Below, piece by piece: positions 51,071-61,411 of a DNA stretch of 64,000 nt. Every line of letters starts with the position of its first letter. Position 1 is the first letter of the stretch. Both the position numbers and the translations under genes were made by a program. A model generated the notes under the pieces. That model was not told where the DNA came from and did no database searches. It saw only the letters and a program-made list of their open reading frames with translations. The DNA is taken from positions 600,467-664,466 of the forward strand of contig JAHNZQ020000308.1 of the NCBI GenBank assembly GCA_019155205.2, in the 5' to 3' direction. The stretch is from Gracilaria vermiculophylla. Lineage: Eukaryota; Rhodophyta; Florideophyceae; Gracilariales; Gracilariaceae.

Positions 51071-52684
51071 CTACCGTGACACCTGAGCAGTTTCCAGCAG
51101 GACTGCTCGCGGAGGTGGTTGAGGTACTGCGGCATACGAATAACCGGCGATATTGGCGGCTTTTTTCTTTGTAGAGACAAATAAAGCAAACACATCTGGT
51201 CGCTTCTTTTCTTCATGCATTTCATCTTCGAGCAACATGTCTGCTTCCTTCCCGGTCATATCAAGTTCATTGACAATTTTCTTGGCGGACTTGAGCTTTT
51301 CAGGGTCCGATTTGGAGGAGCTGTTCTCGCCAGCAATGCCAATAGGATTTCTTTCAACCACAATGTTATCCGGATGGTCTTCTTTGAGGAAGAGCGCCTC
51401 CCAATCCATTCCGTGGAAAAAGTCATGCTGCTTGATTTCATTGATACCTTGAGGACCCAAACCTAACCGTGTGCTAGGATTTCGATCCAATAAGCCGCGT
51501 ATGAGCGATACGACTTCCGCAGAAAGATTTCTCGGAAAGCGTAAAGGCCCATTCTCAATCTTGGTGTACACCTCCTCACGATTGCGAGAGTAAAAAGGAG
51601 TTCTACCGCACAAAATCTCATACAGCAAAATGCCAAACGCCCACAAGTCAACCGACTGACCGTACTCGCTTCCGTTGAGCATCTCGGGAGCAATGTATTC
51701 TCTGGTGCCACAAAAAGTCTTGGTCATGTTCACAGGCTTCGGCGGCGCGAGGCGCAAGTTAGGGGAGGGAATCGGCGGTGGTCTGCGAGAGTTGGGTCTC
51801 CGCTTGCCTAAAAGCTTTGACAGACCAAAATCGGCAATGCGGATGTGGCCGTCGAGGTCAAGCAAAACGTTCTCAAGCTTGAGGTCGCGATACACGACGC
51901 CAAGGCTATGAATATACTCTAACGCGAGCAGGATTTCCGCGGCTATGCGACGGCCCTCAGGTTCTTTAAAAGGCTTACCGCGTCTCTTGAGGTAGTCGAA
52001 CAAGTCGCCGCCGTCACAAAACTCGGTGACGAGGTACAGACGCTTGGATGTTTGGAAAGCGTAGCGGAGGTTGAGAATAAAGGGATGGTCGCATGCCATC
52101 TCCAACACAAGCCGTTCATCAAGAGCGTGGCGATAGGCATCGTCGTTTTCGTAAACAAAACTCTTCTCGATGACCTTGAGAGCCAGCTGCTCGGCGGTGA
52201 GTCGGTCGCGCACAAGGAACACGCGGCCACTAGCGCCCTTTCCGACCTGAGACAAAATCTCAAAGTCGTTCAAGGAGGTGGCGCGATGCGTAGCGGCACG
52301 CACAAGCGCGGAGTGCCACTTCTTGGTCTCGACGGCGTCCTTCATCTTGAGCTCGATGGAGCTCTCCCCCGATGCACGCTTGATGCGGATGCGGTTCTTC
52401 TTGGTTTCACTGCGGATACGGGAGTCCTTGAGATTAATCATCATGACGTTTTCGGAGGCGGTGCGGCGGGCAAGCTGCTCGGGGTTGGCACGGGAGCTCT
52501 GCTCGCCGACGACGTGCAGCAACAGGGTGTTCCCACGCAGCTCTGCCCAGCAGCGCTTGGCGGCGCGCCAGCGCAAGTTGCCGACGGGGCGAGCGTAGAC
52601 CCAAGCGGACTTGACGGCGGGGATGCGGCGAACGAGACTGAGGGCCTCTTCATGGGAGCTGCGCGCGACGCGAGCGCCGTTCAT
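51071..52684 (-). CDS. PH-domain AGC-type protein kinase 2
   Basis: 537 residues from ATG 52684. Order: PH-like domain about 25-130 (SAWVYARPVGNLRWRAAKRC; closing helix TKKWHSALVRA); kinase about 141-423; AGC tail to 537. Key residues seen: GKGASG loop (148-153, Ser at the usual Phe), Lys170, helix-C Glu190, YRDLKLEN with Asp267, DFG 285-287, TKTFCGT activation segment with Thr323 as the likely PDK1 site, APE 332-334. About 25 residues rich in Pro and Arg are inserted between DFGLSK and the TFCGT segment. The C-terminus carries IAGYSYAAVP (512-521), like the hydrophobic motif of S6-kinase-type AGC kinases. It is paralogous to kinase 1 (22481-24682) but keeps more canonical catalytic and tail motifs. 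Confidence 0.88.
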   Translation of the reverse strand: MNGARVARSSHEEALSLVRRIPAVKSAWVYARPVGNLRWRAAKRCWAELRGNTLLLHVVGEQSSRANPEQLARRTASENVMMINLKDSRIRSETKKNRIRIKRASGESSIELKMKDAVETKKWHSALVRAATHRATSLNDFEILSQVGKGASGRVFLVRDRLTAEQLALKVIEKSFVYENDDAYRHALDERLVLEMACDHPFILNLRYAFQTSKRLYLVTEFCDGGDLFDYLKRRGKPFKEPEGRRIAAEILLALEYIHSLGVVYRDLKLENVLLDLDGHIRIADFGLSKLLGKRRPNSRRPPPIPSPNLRLAPPKPVNMTKTFCGTREYIAPEMLNGSEYGQSVDLWAFGILLYEILCGRTPFYSRNREEVYTKIENGPLRFPRNLSAEVVSLIRGLLDRNPSTRLGLGPQGINEIKQHDFFHGMDWEALFLKEDHPDNIVVERNPIGIAGENSSSKSDPEKLKSAKKIVNELDMTGKEADMLLEDEMHEEKKRPDVFALFVSTKKKAANIAGYSYAAVPQPPPRAVLLETAQVSR

Positions 52685-52954
52685 GGCGAGGGGGAGAAGG
52701 TAGGGCTACGGTAGACGGGAGTGGGGGGGGAAGGAGAAGTGGTAGGGTTGATGGGAGGGGGTGGAGACGCTGGAGAGAGAGAGAGAGAGGGGTGGGGGGG
52801 AATTCAAAACGGTGGCACTGTGTGGGAGCAGCGGCGCGCAAACAGGGCGCTGCGACACGGGGGCGGGGGGGGGGGGGGGGGGGGGGCAGTCGCGCGGGAC
52901 CCTGGGGCGGGGCCGCCCCGGGGAAAAAGGGGAGGACCGCAGCCGGGCGCNNNN

Positions 52955-52955
<1 letters not shown>

Positions 52956-53052
<97 letters not shown>

Positions 53053-53062
53053 CGGGGGGGGT

Positions 53063-53109
<47 letters not shown>
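52956..53109. repeat. poly(G) tract
   Basis: About 150 nearly uninterrupted G, with single C and T interruptions near 53053-53061. It begins beside NNNN at 52951-52954, and a shorter G run lies at 52867-52886. The length is unreliable, and the tract may be partly a sequencing or assembly artefact. Confidence 0.8.
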
Positions 53110-54069
53110 CGGCTGACGCGCGGCACTAGCGGTGCGGACGCGCAGCGGCATAAAGTGGCGCACAGCAGCAGGCGCCAGTCACTAAGCGCGCCACCGCGCG
53201 CTGGCGCTGGCGCTGATAAACGGCGGCGCGCGTCCCGATCGGGGCGGGGCGCGTGCGGCGCGTGCGCGCGCACGCTAGACGTGGTGCGCGTCGTTGCTGT
53301 TGTGCACATTGCTGGCACGGGTGGGGCTTCCCTGCAGACCCCCTGCCGCGCCGCTGTCGCCGCCGCGGTCACTGCCGCCGCCGCTGCCGCAGCCGCCTCC
53401 GCCACCGCAGCCGCCGCGCCACGCACCGCTCAATTCAACGCGCCTGCCGGTCGTAAGGTACCGCGTACCTCTGTCAAGGCAAGCTACCCCTGTACCTTTG
53501 GTAGCACGCTCCGCTCATGTTCGTGGGCGCGGCGCGCGCGCGCCACACGTTGAGCGCCTTGCAGCCGAGACCCCCTTCTCCGCGGCGGCGCCGCTTCCGG
53601 CCGCTGTCCCATAGCGTCCTCTACGCCGTGCGCGCGCGCATCAACAAGTGCGCCCACCCACCTTCGGCTCAGCCGTGCTCTCTCCCGCGCCCCCCGACCC
53701 GCGCCCTGCGCTGTGGCGTGCGAGATTCGCATCCGTGTCCGGTCTCCCCGCCGCCTAACGCAGACCCTGATTTCGCGCCGCAGCTCCATCTTGCAGCGCG
53801 TGCTCGCAAGCCTGCGGCGCCCTCGTCTGCGCGCCAATCATGCCCCGTCCTCGCCACATTCTGCTCACGCGAGCCAAAATGGTGGCGCCCCGCAACATGC
53901 TGCCGGCCCCCCCTCCGCCAATCACATCACTCACTCGCACTTACACAGCCTTGTTAACACGCGCCTTTGCAAATGACACCTCCATTTAACGATTATAATT
54001 TGCCTTCCCGAACCTGTTTGAGCGCCTCGGCGTTCGGCGAGCTGCCACACAATGTGATCTTGCAAACGC

Positions 54070-54112
54070 CCGCGGCGTCTTGCGCCAGCGGCGTCTTGCG
54101 CCAGCTGCGTCT
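54070..54112. repeat. short tandem repeat in MESD-like 5' flank
   Basis: GCGTCTTGCGCCAG is repeated twice, followed by a partial third copy (GCGTCTTG). No function is evident. Confidence 0.65.
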
Positions 54113-54537
54113 TGAATGCACGTCTCGGCTTGTTTTCTGCCCTCTGGGACACAAACTGGTCCGTTGGAGCCGCCTGTGTGGCACGGTCGCAGTGTCCCTG
54201 TCACATCTCACACAACTGCTCCTCCGCCTTGTCATTGCGCGCATCTACACAACGTCCATCGCGCAAGCATTGCTTCGGTTTTCACCGCGGGCTGCTGCCA
54301 GATTCACCATGTCCGCAAACAAAGCAAATGCATTCGTGGCAACTCGCGCAGTGCTTACGCTCCCGCCCGGACCGCGGTCCGTCCCAGTGGGACTCTCGTT
54401 GGCATGCAACCCTATGTGGTCCCGACTCCATCCAGGCTGACGCTGCACCGGCGCACCCCCACTCGTAGTTGCAGTCGTCACCCAATCCCCCTCCCCGCCC
54501 GTGCTTGCCGCGCGCAACAACCACCGCTTTTCACCAG

Positions 54538-55094
54538 ATGATCGTCAAGCGCACTGTGCCACTCGTTTTACTGCTGTGCACAATCACTTTGCTCGCTGTC
54601 ATCGTCCACGCCGCATCGCCGGATGATGCCCTGCCGCCGATTCGAACAGAAGTCACGTACCACCAGGACAAGGAGCAAAAGAACGATGATCCAAACAAGG
54701 CCTGGGAGGAATGGGGCGAGACGGAACACACCCGCAAGAACCCCTTTCCTCGCCGTCAGAGAAAAATCGAAACGGGAATGGACATCAATACCATCATGGG
54801 AATGGCCATGAAACAACCAAAAGTTGTCACTGCCGTCCTTTCTGAGCAGTATGGTTCTGAACAGAAAATAGGCCAGATGGTTACGCAAAAGTTTAGAAAT
54901 CAGCTCGCCGCCGCTGGTATCGGCTGTAGAATTTGGTTTGTTCCGCACGGCAGACAAGTTGTTGCCAACTGTGAAACCATTCGAGATGGGCATATGGCGA
55001 AGGACTACATGATTTCGCAACATGAAATTATTAGAACAGTCATAGACAACGTTCCTTTCACTCCGAAACCTACCCCATCAAACGATGATGATAA

Positions 55095-55126
<32 letters not shown>

Positions 55127-55191
55127 TCGACGATGAAGACGCAGATCAGGCCAAAACTGTTACAACCATGGAACAAAAATCCGAACTGTAG
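54538..55191 (+). CDS. MESD-like ER chaperone candidate
   Basis: ATG 54538 gives 217 residues; the frame is open further upstream only from a non-ATG codon. A signal peptide is clear (MIVKRTVPLVLLLCTITLLA, cut near VHA-AS). After a polar segment, residues about 80-175 form one alpha/beta domain: MDINTIMGMAMKQPKVVTAV, an RIWFVPHGRQVV strand, ETIRDG, then a helix. This order resembles the MESD (LRP/LDL-receptor chaperone) fold, including the RDG turn. A run of about ten Asp follows (GAC repeat, about 55097-55126). The protein ends in KSEL, a KDEL-like retrieval signal. Animal MESD folds beta-propellers of LDL receptors; a client here is unknown. The family call is by motif order, not by a search. 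Confidence 0.5.
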
Positions 55192-55305
55192 CTTTCGCAC
55201 CGCACTGCTGCATCGTTCGCTGCGAGTGCTGTCTGGCGCCTGCTACCAACACGAAGCCGCTAAAACAATGACTCTCAACACACACCATCCGGTTGAGTCA
55301 AATAT

Positions 55306-56242
55306 TTACTCGCTCAGCCAGTCATCCAATCCCGCGCTCGATGCTTCAACGGCTGCGTCGTCTGGTTTGGCCACGATTTCATCTGAAACGTCAAACTCTT
55401 CAGCCTTTTGCCACAACTTTTCCAAGTTATAATTTCTCCTTTGAGCTGCCGAAAATATATTAACCATGAAGTCACCATCTGATTAGAGAAACCCCAAGAA
55501 GCAAAACGTGTTAGTGTCCGCAGAATGGGTTGTCGCGCTCTTTGATACATCATGTAAACTCATATAACTTACAATCCAATAGAATCCACCCAGATTCTGG
55601 AATGCCGTCTTTTCTCCGGAAAGACCTGTCATGTTCCTTGGACATGTCCTCTTCTACCAAGTTGGCGATGGCTTTCATCTGCGGCGTGTTCTTTGCGCTA
55701 GCTATGACGACGAAACTGGTTATATATGTCAACTTACTCACGCGGAAAGCAACGATGTTTTCTCCTTTTCTTTGGTCTATCGCGCGCACAACCGTTCGCA
55801 CGAATTTCGCGCTCTCATCTTGTTCAACAGGCGGCAGCTCATCTGCATCACTGGCTAAATCTGAAATTGGTTCTGTGGAGATTTCGTCGAGGAGCAAGCC
55901 CATATTCTTTCGCACCCGTTTTCGACGAATAGGGCGGCTTTCTGGCGGAATATCAACAATATCTAATCCCTCATCATTCTCGTCAAAATCAAATTCTCCA
56001 TTCCCCATGTTCACAATGTTGTCCCCCTCAAAGACTTGAGACGATTGGGAGGTGCTAAAAGAGCCCATATTCAGCGAACGTTCCTCATACGGATCTTCCA
56101 TTTGCATCACACAAGCTCTGCAAGGTCTCCATGAAGGCAGCTTTCTTGGCTTCGTCGAGAGGGCCAGGGGCGACCTACAGCTCTGGGAAAAAGGGCTGTA
56201 TGGAACGAAGGCCTTTGTAATTTTGGACATTGAAAGTGGCAT
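55306..56242 (-). CDS. rsfS: RsfS/Iojap ribosome silencing factor, probably plastid-targeted
   Basis: Two exons: 55573-56242 and 55306-55478, joined across a 94-base intron (GTAAGT...TAATCAG), giving 280 residues from ATG 56242. The splice is supported because exon 1 ends in WILLD and exon 2 continues YGDFMVNIF, restoring the family's LLDYGDxxVHxF block. It then ends in QRRNYNLEKLW and an acidic tail. The Iojap domain (about 140-255) also shows DQRKGENIVAFRVS and YITSFVVIAS. RsfS/Iojap binds uL14 and keeps ribosomal subunits apart. The first ~55 residues are basic, Ser/Pro-rich and contain SKITKAFVPYSPF. A Phe near the N-terminus is typical of red-algal and glaucophyte plastid transit peptides, so plastid targeting is likely; mitochondrial targeting is the alternative. 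An acidic linker separates the leader from the domain. Confidence 0.85.
55479..55572 (-). other. intron in rsfS (94 nt)
   Basis: Minus-strand GTAAGT at 55572 and CAG ending at 55479, phase 1. Removing it restores the conserved LLD-YGDF block, which is strong evidence that it is real. Confidence 0.9.
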
Positions 56243-58035
56243 AAGAATAAAGACAGACTTCGAACCCAAGTGTGAGACCAGTTGTACAGCCTGACTGAAG
56301 ATGGACGCGTAGATGACTTTTTAAACTTTCAATCGTGAACCCAGTCAAGCTTTTTCTGATCACCTAGCCTCAGACACCTTAACGCTTCGGGAAGTCAGTT
56401 TTGCACAACACAGGGAAATTGGGGGCTCATGTTCCAAGATGGAAGTTAGCGAGATAAAGCATGACATGAACAAAGATGGAAAGGAGAAAACGAAATCTCA
56501 GAAAACAAAAACCTCGCGAAATTATCCACTTTCTCTCAAAAGAACTTGTGAAAGAGGCAAATGGGCAAAATTGTGACACAAAGGCCACCACAGTATTAGT
56601 AACCCTGTATCCCTGTAACCCTTCGTAACCCTTACCCTTGGAATACGCTCTGGTGAGCGAGACAGTCAGAAACTACAAGGGTACGTGAAGTAGTCTGGCG
56701 ATTGCTTCCCTCCGAATCATTGCTGGCCCGGCACTTGTTCCCCCCCTATCTTCGCATCCGCACTCCCATCTGTTCCGAAAGTGTTCACAGATTAACTGTC
56801 ATAGAATATCACAAATGGCCTGTCAGAGCATCAGAGGATCAATCCATAACTCAACAAAGATTCAATGCAGATAATTCTTTTCTCTCGTTAACCATTTCTT
56901 GACCTCTTACTTCCTCATGAGCTGGATGATCCAGTTAACAATCCCTAAACCTTGTACGTACATCATGCGGACAAATGAAAACTCTCTTGCTCCCTCCTAC
57001 GCGGATGAAAGCTTTTGTTTAACAGCTGCGACCAAGGTTTGAATGTTAAAAGAAGATTGGGGTTACCTCTGATTTGCTCCTGAAGACTAGAACACTTCAC
57101 TACGGTTTGGCAGTCGCATACTACCAGACATCGGGAGAACTACCAATTTACTCGAAGAGATATAGTTTCTCTTTACATAAAGCCCATCCTTTTCGAAGAC
57201 CATTTTGAAATTTTTTCTCGAAGCGTCGCGCCTCTGGTCTCGAAATGCCTCGTTAATCAACGCCAGCGGAAATGTGGCTGCGCATCGGCGAAAAGCTTGG
57301 CCCGGCCCCACGCCTATTTTGAAAAGCGTCCCATCGTTCCCAAACGCTGACCTCTCATAAGAAATCAAGACGGGAAAGCAACATCTGTATCCCTTCGCCA
57401 AAATGTTTCAGAGTGAGCATAAGCGAGAAAGTCTGCGAAAGCCGGGTACATTTAAGCTGCGAAATGTTCGCGAATCAACCCTTCAAAAACACAGCCCTCT
57501 CAATCGCTCACTTTCGGATCTCAACGTCAGTTTCATTGAATATAGTCTGTATGGCTTGCGAATGAACATGTGAAGCAGTTCGCTTGCGCTCTGCGCTTGA
57601 CTGAGATTGTAAAGAATAATGGATTTGGTCATGTGAAATATGCATTCTTCTACTCAAGTTTTTTTGCTCTTATCGGTCTCTTGGACGCATATCGTCTACA
57701 AGTCCTAGCATGGAACTAAATCAGACTCGAAAATGTTAGAAGCGACGCAATTCGTACTCAATAGAAAAAACAGAAGACAATTCAGGCAAAAATGCTGCAG
57801 GAAGAGATAGTTTCCGCATGCACATGAAAAACACGACGATCCAAAATGAAGTGCACCTGTGTCAGAATACATTGATGGAAACTTGGCAACATCTTGTTAG
57901 AGGCCATGCTCTGCTGTGACTGAGAATGTCTCACAATGTCGTAAAAGTCTGCTCAAACTCATGACCAGAGCCCTGAGGGTGCTCAGATGATGACGTGGAA
58001 AAAAGTTCATCTGATTATTCAGGCTCAATTTCTTA
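56243..58035. other. 1.8 kb intergenic region
   Basis: 5' flank of rsfS and 3' flank of the gene at 58036. A minus-strand frame at 57087-57401 starts at TTG and resembles nothing. A short run at about 56600-56640 has three CCCTGTA/ACCCTT-like words, discussed in the rejected list. No gene is supported. Confidence 0.45.
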
Positions 58036-60747
58036 TCACAAGGAAGGCTTCTTTTTATCAGCATCAGCTCCTTCCCGGTTCGCCATTGTGTATTGAATAG
58101 TTTCTTGGACCATCACCTTCCCGTACTTCTCGAGGTCCATTCCTTGCGTTTTCAGATCTTGGCAAAACAATTCTTGTTTGTCCTTATCCACGTCTATCTC
58201 GGTAACGGTCATCTGCAACTCTTCCTCCTCAGGGATCTGAATCACCGTCACGAGAGATCCTTTTGCAGAACAGTGGAAAATTCGTCGGTACATTTCTACC
58301 GCTCTTCTCAAGTCAGGATCACCCGCATTTGTCTTCACTGTGGTCAGAGCGGCGAGATTAGCCTCTGCTTTGGGATTGGTAGCCGCTGCGGCCATGCGAA
58401 GATAATGGCTTACATTGACGTCGTCGTGTTCAACATCGCATGGGTTGCAATGAAGCGCTTTTAACACAGCGATATTGTTCGCAGCATGCGCTTTGAAGTG
58501 AGTGTTTACCTTGTTGGAAAGCAGCACCCTTTTGTAGCATTCCAATGCAGAATTGCAATCAATGTCCAACCCCGTGGCTCCCACAGAATAGAAGTAGCCC
58601 AAGAATAGGGAGATCGCGGGAACATCTCTGGCTGCAACTTCAAGACTCTCGCGTGCCTTTTTCACAAGTTCCGGGGAAAAGCGCGTTTCTTGAATTTCAG
58701 ATTCGGAGCTGGAATGGTTTCGAGAGCACAAAAGATGAATTAAGCTTCGAGCAGCGCCCACGTCACCAACCGTTAATGCTCTGCAAAGATAGTTGATTGC
58801 GATTTCATTGTTACGGTCAACGCCACAAGTTTTGCGATGGATCTCCCATTGTTCTTCTCCAATGAAATTCCCGAACGCAGTCGCTGCTTCAAAATTCCCT
58901 CGTTCAACGGCTAACTTCAAAAGAACCAAGCCGTCCAGAGTTATCGACCCTACTTGCTTGTCGTCGACACAAGCATCCCACACTGGCCCTAATCTCATCA
59001 TGATGTGCGCAGCAGCACGCTGATCGCCGTGACATCGGTCTATTGCTGCATCACAAACCAGCACTCTCCGGTGGGTGTACATATCAAGGCCGCATCCGCT
59101 GCCGTTATGGAATTGTTCTCTAGTATTCTTTCCTATGCGAACCGCAGCGTCCACAATTCTCGCAGCAAGCATAGGATCCCATTCGGAAATGATCGCAGCA
59201 AATATCAACGGGTCGCTTTCGGCCACAGATTCAGTCTCCACAGTCTCGTCTGGAGTCTTGCATCCGAGCATGATGGCAGGCCCAAGAGCGGCCTTGATTG
59301 CTGCCGTTTGGTAATCCTTACAGCTCTGAAGAGCTTCTCTGGAAGGGTGTGTATGTGCACCATGAAGTTCGGGGGTTCTAAGGCATGACAGTATGAGAAG
59401 CTCCGCCTTGTCGTCGTCCAAGTGGGTGCGAACTTCGGCGATTCTCCGACTTAATTCTTCATATAGAAGCACTCCTGGATGGATATCTTCAATAGAGGGT
59501 AGCATACGACCATGGAATTTCTTGTGCAGATACTCGCAGAGCATAACAAGATGAACCTGCAATTCTACAAGAAGCCGGAACGTGAATCTCCCTCGGATTT
59601 TTGCAGACTGTGTGACAACAATGCCTGGGGTGGCATCTACTAGCTTGCAATTGTCGGATTCCAAGCTTTCATTCATCTCCGTGAGGGGCTCGAGTATTTT
59701 CTCGATGACGCGACGGGATATCTCTTCCAATAGTTTACTCTCTTCACCTCGCCAGTCTTTTGTTGCTTCTTCGTATGCCTCAGCCAAACTCTTCCATCGC
59801 GGCGAGATGGACTCGTCAAAGAGAGTGGTTAACCATTCGTCCATAATCCCAGCGCCAGCGAGATGATCCCGCGACAGGCCGCGCACACCTGTGCCAACTC
59901 CAAACTTTGGGCAAGGCAGGCCGTTACAAAATGCGTTTGCGGCTTCTCGGGCACTGATGAGCATTTCATCTTTCATGTGAGGCATTTGCTCATACCAGGG
60001 CAACCATCGATGTTGCCACATGTAAGACTCCATGCGTTGCGTGACGGCTCCTATGTGCTTTGCGTTAGGGCTTGTCTGAAGAAAGTTTAATTCGTCTTCA
60101 ACTTGTCTATTGATCTGGGCGAAGGATTCTGACTCCTTCCCGTGTTGGGCAAGGCGGCAATCCTTATAAGCCGAGAACACGAACGCAAGGTCTAGATATC
60201 GAATAAGCGTGAGGGAGGCCGCTTCGTGCCTTCTCTGTCTGGTGACAACAGCTCTCACACGGCGCATGATATCGCGCTCTACGGCAGGTTTTTGCTGCGC
60301 TATAGAGAGCCTGTTCGTCTCGCCTTTTCGGTAAACGAGGTTGATAATAGCCGAGACCAGATCGTTTTTGGCACGATAGAGGGCAGCTGTTCCGCAAACT
60401 TGTCCGGATTTTCGGCAAGCATCAACGAGTTGCCGCCACGGCGGCTGGTTTCCACGATTGGAGCCCCAAAGAGATTGGTCGCGTAGAGTGTCAAGCCATG
60501 TCCCCCAGCTGTAGAATCCACCTGTCCAGTTGAGAGAGGGCGTGGAGTTGACGAAGGCAGCGGCGGCTTCTTGAAGCCAAGATGGAAAGGCGTCTTGCTT
60601 GACATCAGGTCGACGGCCACAGCGGGCTCGCTTGGGGATGTCAGAGACCGGAGTGGGGGGTCTCTTTCGCGCCACGGGGGGGGATTGGTGGGCATCGTGA
60701 GCGGCGGCAGAGTGCGAGGGCGGCTGGGCATTGTTTACCACCAGCAT
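58036..60747 (-). CDS. unknown helical-repeat protein with Sel1-like C-terminal half
   Basis: ATG 60747 gives 903 residues; the open frame continues 46 codons upstream from a TTG only, and the ATG starts the better part (MLVVNNAQPPS). The N-terminus has a basic stretch that may be a nuclear signal (ARKRPPTPVSDIPKRARCGR). The middle is all-helical without a recognised domain. From about 620 onwards, repeats of the type LKLAVERGNFEAATAFGNFI, NYLCRALTVGDVGAARSLI and LFLGYFYSVGATGLDIDCNS look like degenerate Sel1/TPR-like solenoid units. The C-terminus is charged. Possible scaffold protein; family and function unknown. It diverges from MSH4 over a 664-base GC-rich promoter. Confidence 0.6.
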   Translation of the reverse strand: MLVVNNAQPPSHSAAAHDAHQSPPVARKRPPTPVSDIPKRARCGRRPDVKQDAFPSWLQEAAAAFVNSTPSLNWTGGFYSWGTWLDTLRDQSLWGSNRGNQPPWRQLVDACRKSGQVCGTAALYRAKNDLVSAIINLVYRKGETNRLSIAQQKPAVERDIMRRVRAVVTRQRRHEAASLTLIRYLDLAFVFSAYKDCRLAQHGKESESFAQINRQVEDELNFLQTSPNAKHIGAVTQRMESYMWQHRWLPWYEQMPHMKDEMLISAREAANAFCNGLPCPKFGVGTGVRGLSRDHLAGAGIMDEWLTTLFDESISPRWKSLAEAYEEATKDWRGEESKLLEEISRRVIEKILEPLTEMNESLESDNCKLVDATPGIVVTQSAKIRGRFTFRLLVELQVHLVMLCEYLHKKFHGRMLPSIEDIHPGVLLYEELSRRIAEVRTHLDDDKAELLILSCLRTPELHGAHTHPSREALQSCKDYQTAAIKAALGPAIMLGCKTPDETVETESVAESDPLIFAAIISEWDPMLAARIVDAAVRIGKNTREQFHNGSGCGLDMYTHRRVLVCDAAIDRCHGDQRAAAHIMMRLGPVWDACVDDKQVGSITLDGLVLLKLAVERGNFEAATAFGNFIGEEQWEIHRKTCGVDRNNEIAINYLCRALTVGDVGAARSLIHLLCSRNHSSSESEIQETRFSPELVKKARESLEVAARDVPAISLFLGYFYSVGATGLDIDCNSALECYKRVLLSNKVNTHFKAHAANNIAVLKALHCNPCDVEHDDVNVSHYLRMAAAATNPKAEANLAALTTVKTNAGDPDLRRAVEMYRRIFHCSAKGSLVTVIQIPEEEELQMTVTEIDVDKDKQELFCQDLKTQGMDLEKYGKVMVQETIQYTMANREGADADKKKPSL

Positions 60748-61411
60748 GTCGGAGGAGAGTGGCACAATACGTGCGCGCGGGGTGAACAGCGGGCGGCGGT
60801 GGGGCGCGAGACGGCATGTGGAGGGACGGCGGCTATGCAGCCGGGGGCAAACCAATTGTGCGGCCGTATGCTGCGGCTGTCGCAATTTCGCTACGCGGCG
60901 CTGCGCTGTTCAGGTGGCGAGGAGCGGCCAATCAGCGGGTGCGACGCGTGCGGCGGAGCGGGAAACGCGCGTGCTGGGAGCCCGTGCGCTCGGGTGATAC
61001 AGCCAATCGAACTGCGTTGTGCCAAAGCTCGGTCTGTTTGCGCCAGTGCGCGTGATGCCGGCCGGCTCCAGCAATGCATCACGCCCTGCAGACGGGGCGG
61101 CTCAAGTGTCTTAGATCGCTCCATGGCGCTCGTCTGCGTCGACGTCTTTGCCTTTCGGTTCGGAGGCGTGGGTTGCCTTTCGGAGCGGGACGCGTTCATT
61201 GCGCTCCGCCGCCGCCAGCATGACTCGACTGGCTCCGAAACTCAGGCGCTCGCGTGGTCGTCATCAACGGCCAATCCCCGAAACGTTCCAAGCGCTCGTC
61301 TCGCTCCTTGCACAGCCGCTCCGTCCGTCGCATATCCCCTGATCCCCACCCATCACTCGCATTCCGTGCGTTCCCATCTATGCGGCGCAACAAACGCCTC
61401 GTGCCCGCAAA
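60748..61411. promoter_or_regulatory. divergent promoter, Sel1-like protein gene / MSH4
   Basis: 664 bases with raised GC and CpG content between two divergent ATGs, similar in style to the promoters at 20623-22480 and 52685-54537 but shorter. The last ~200 bases before the MSH4 ATG are C-rich. No specific element was identified. Confidence 0.4.

Larger units (their letters stand above)
52685..54537. promoter_or_regulatory. GC-rich divergent promoter between kinase 2 and MESD-like gene
   Basis: 1.85 kb between two divergent genes. Next to the kinase the coding strand is a C/T-rich leader (CCCCCAC and CTCTCT runs). Further out is the poly(G) tract with a 4-N gap, then a CpG-rich zone (about 53110-53650) that declines to average GC by 54000. 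The MESD-like side also ends in a pyrimidine-rich leader. Frames of poly-Gly and poly-Pro here come from the homopolymer. Confidence 0.5.

Noticed and set aside
52650..53553. Poly-Gly and poly-Pro frames
   Set aside because: Direct translations of the poly(G) tract and its flanks.
56595..56645. Telomere-like words (CCCTGTA, ACCCTT)
   Set aside because: Only a few imperfect words in about 40 bases, not an array; no support for an internal telomere.
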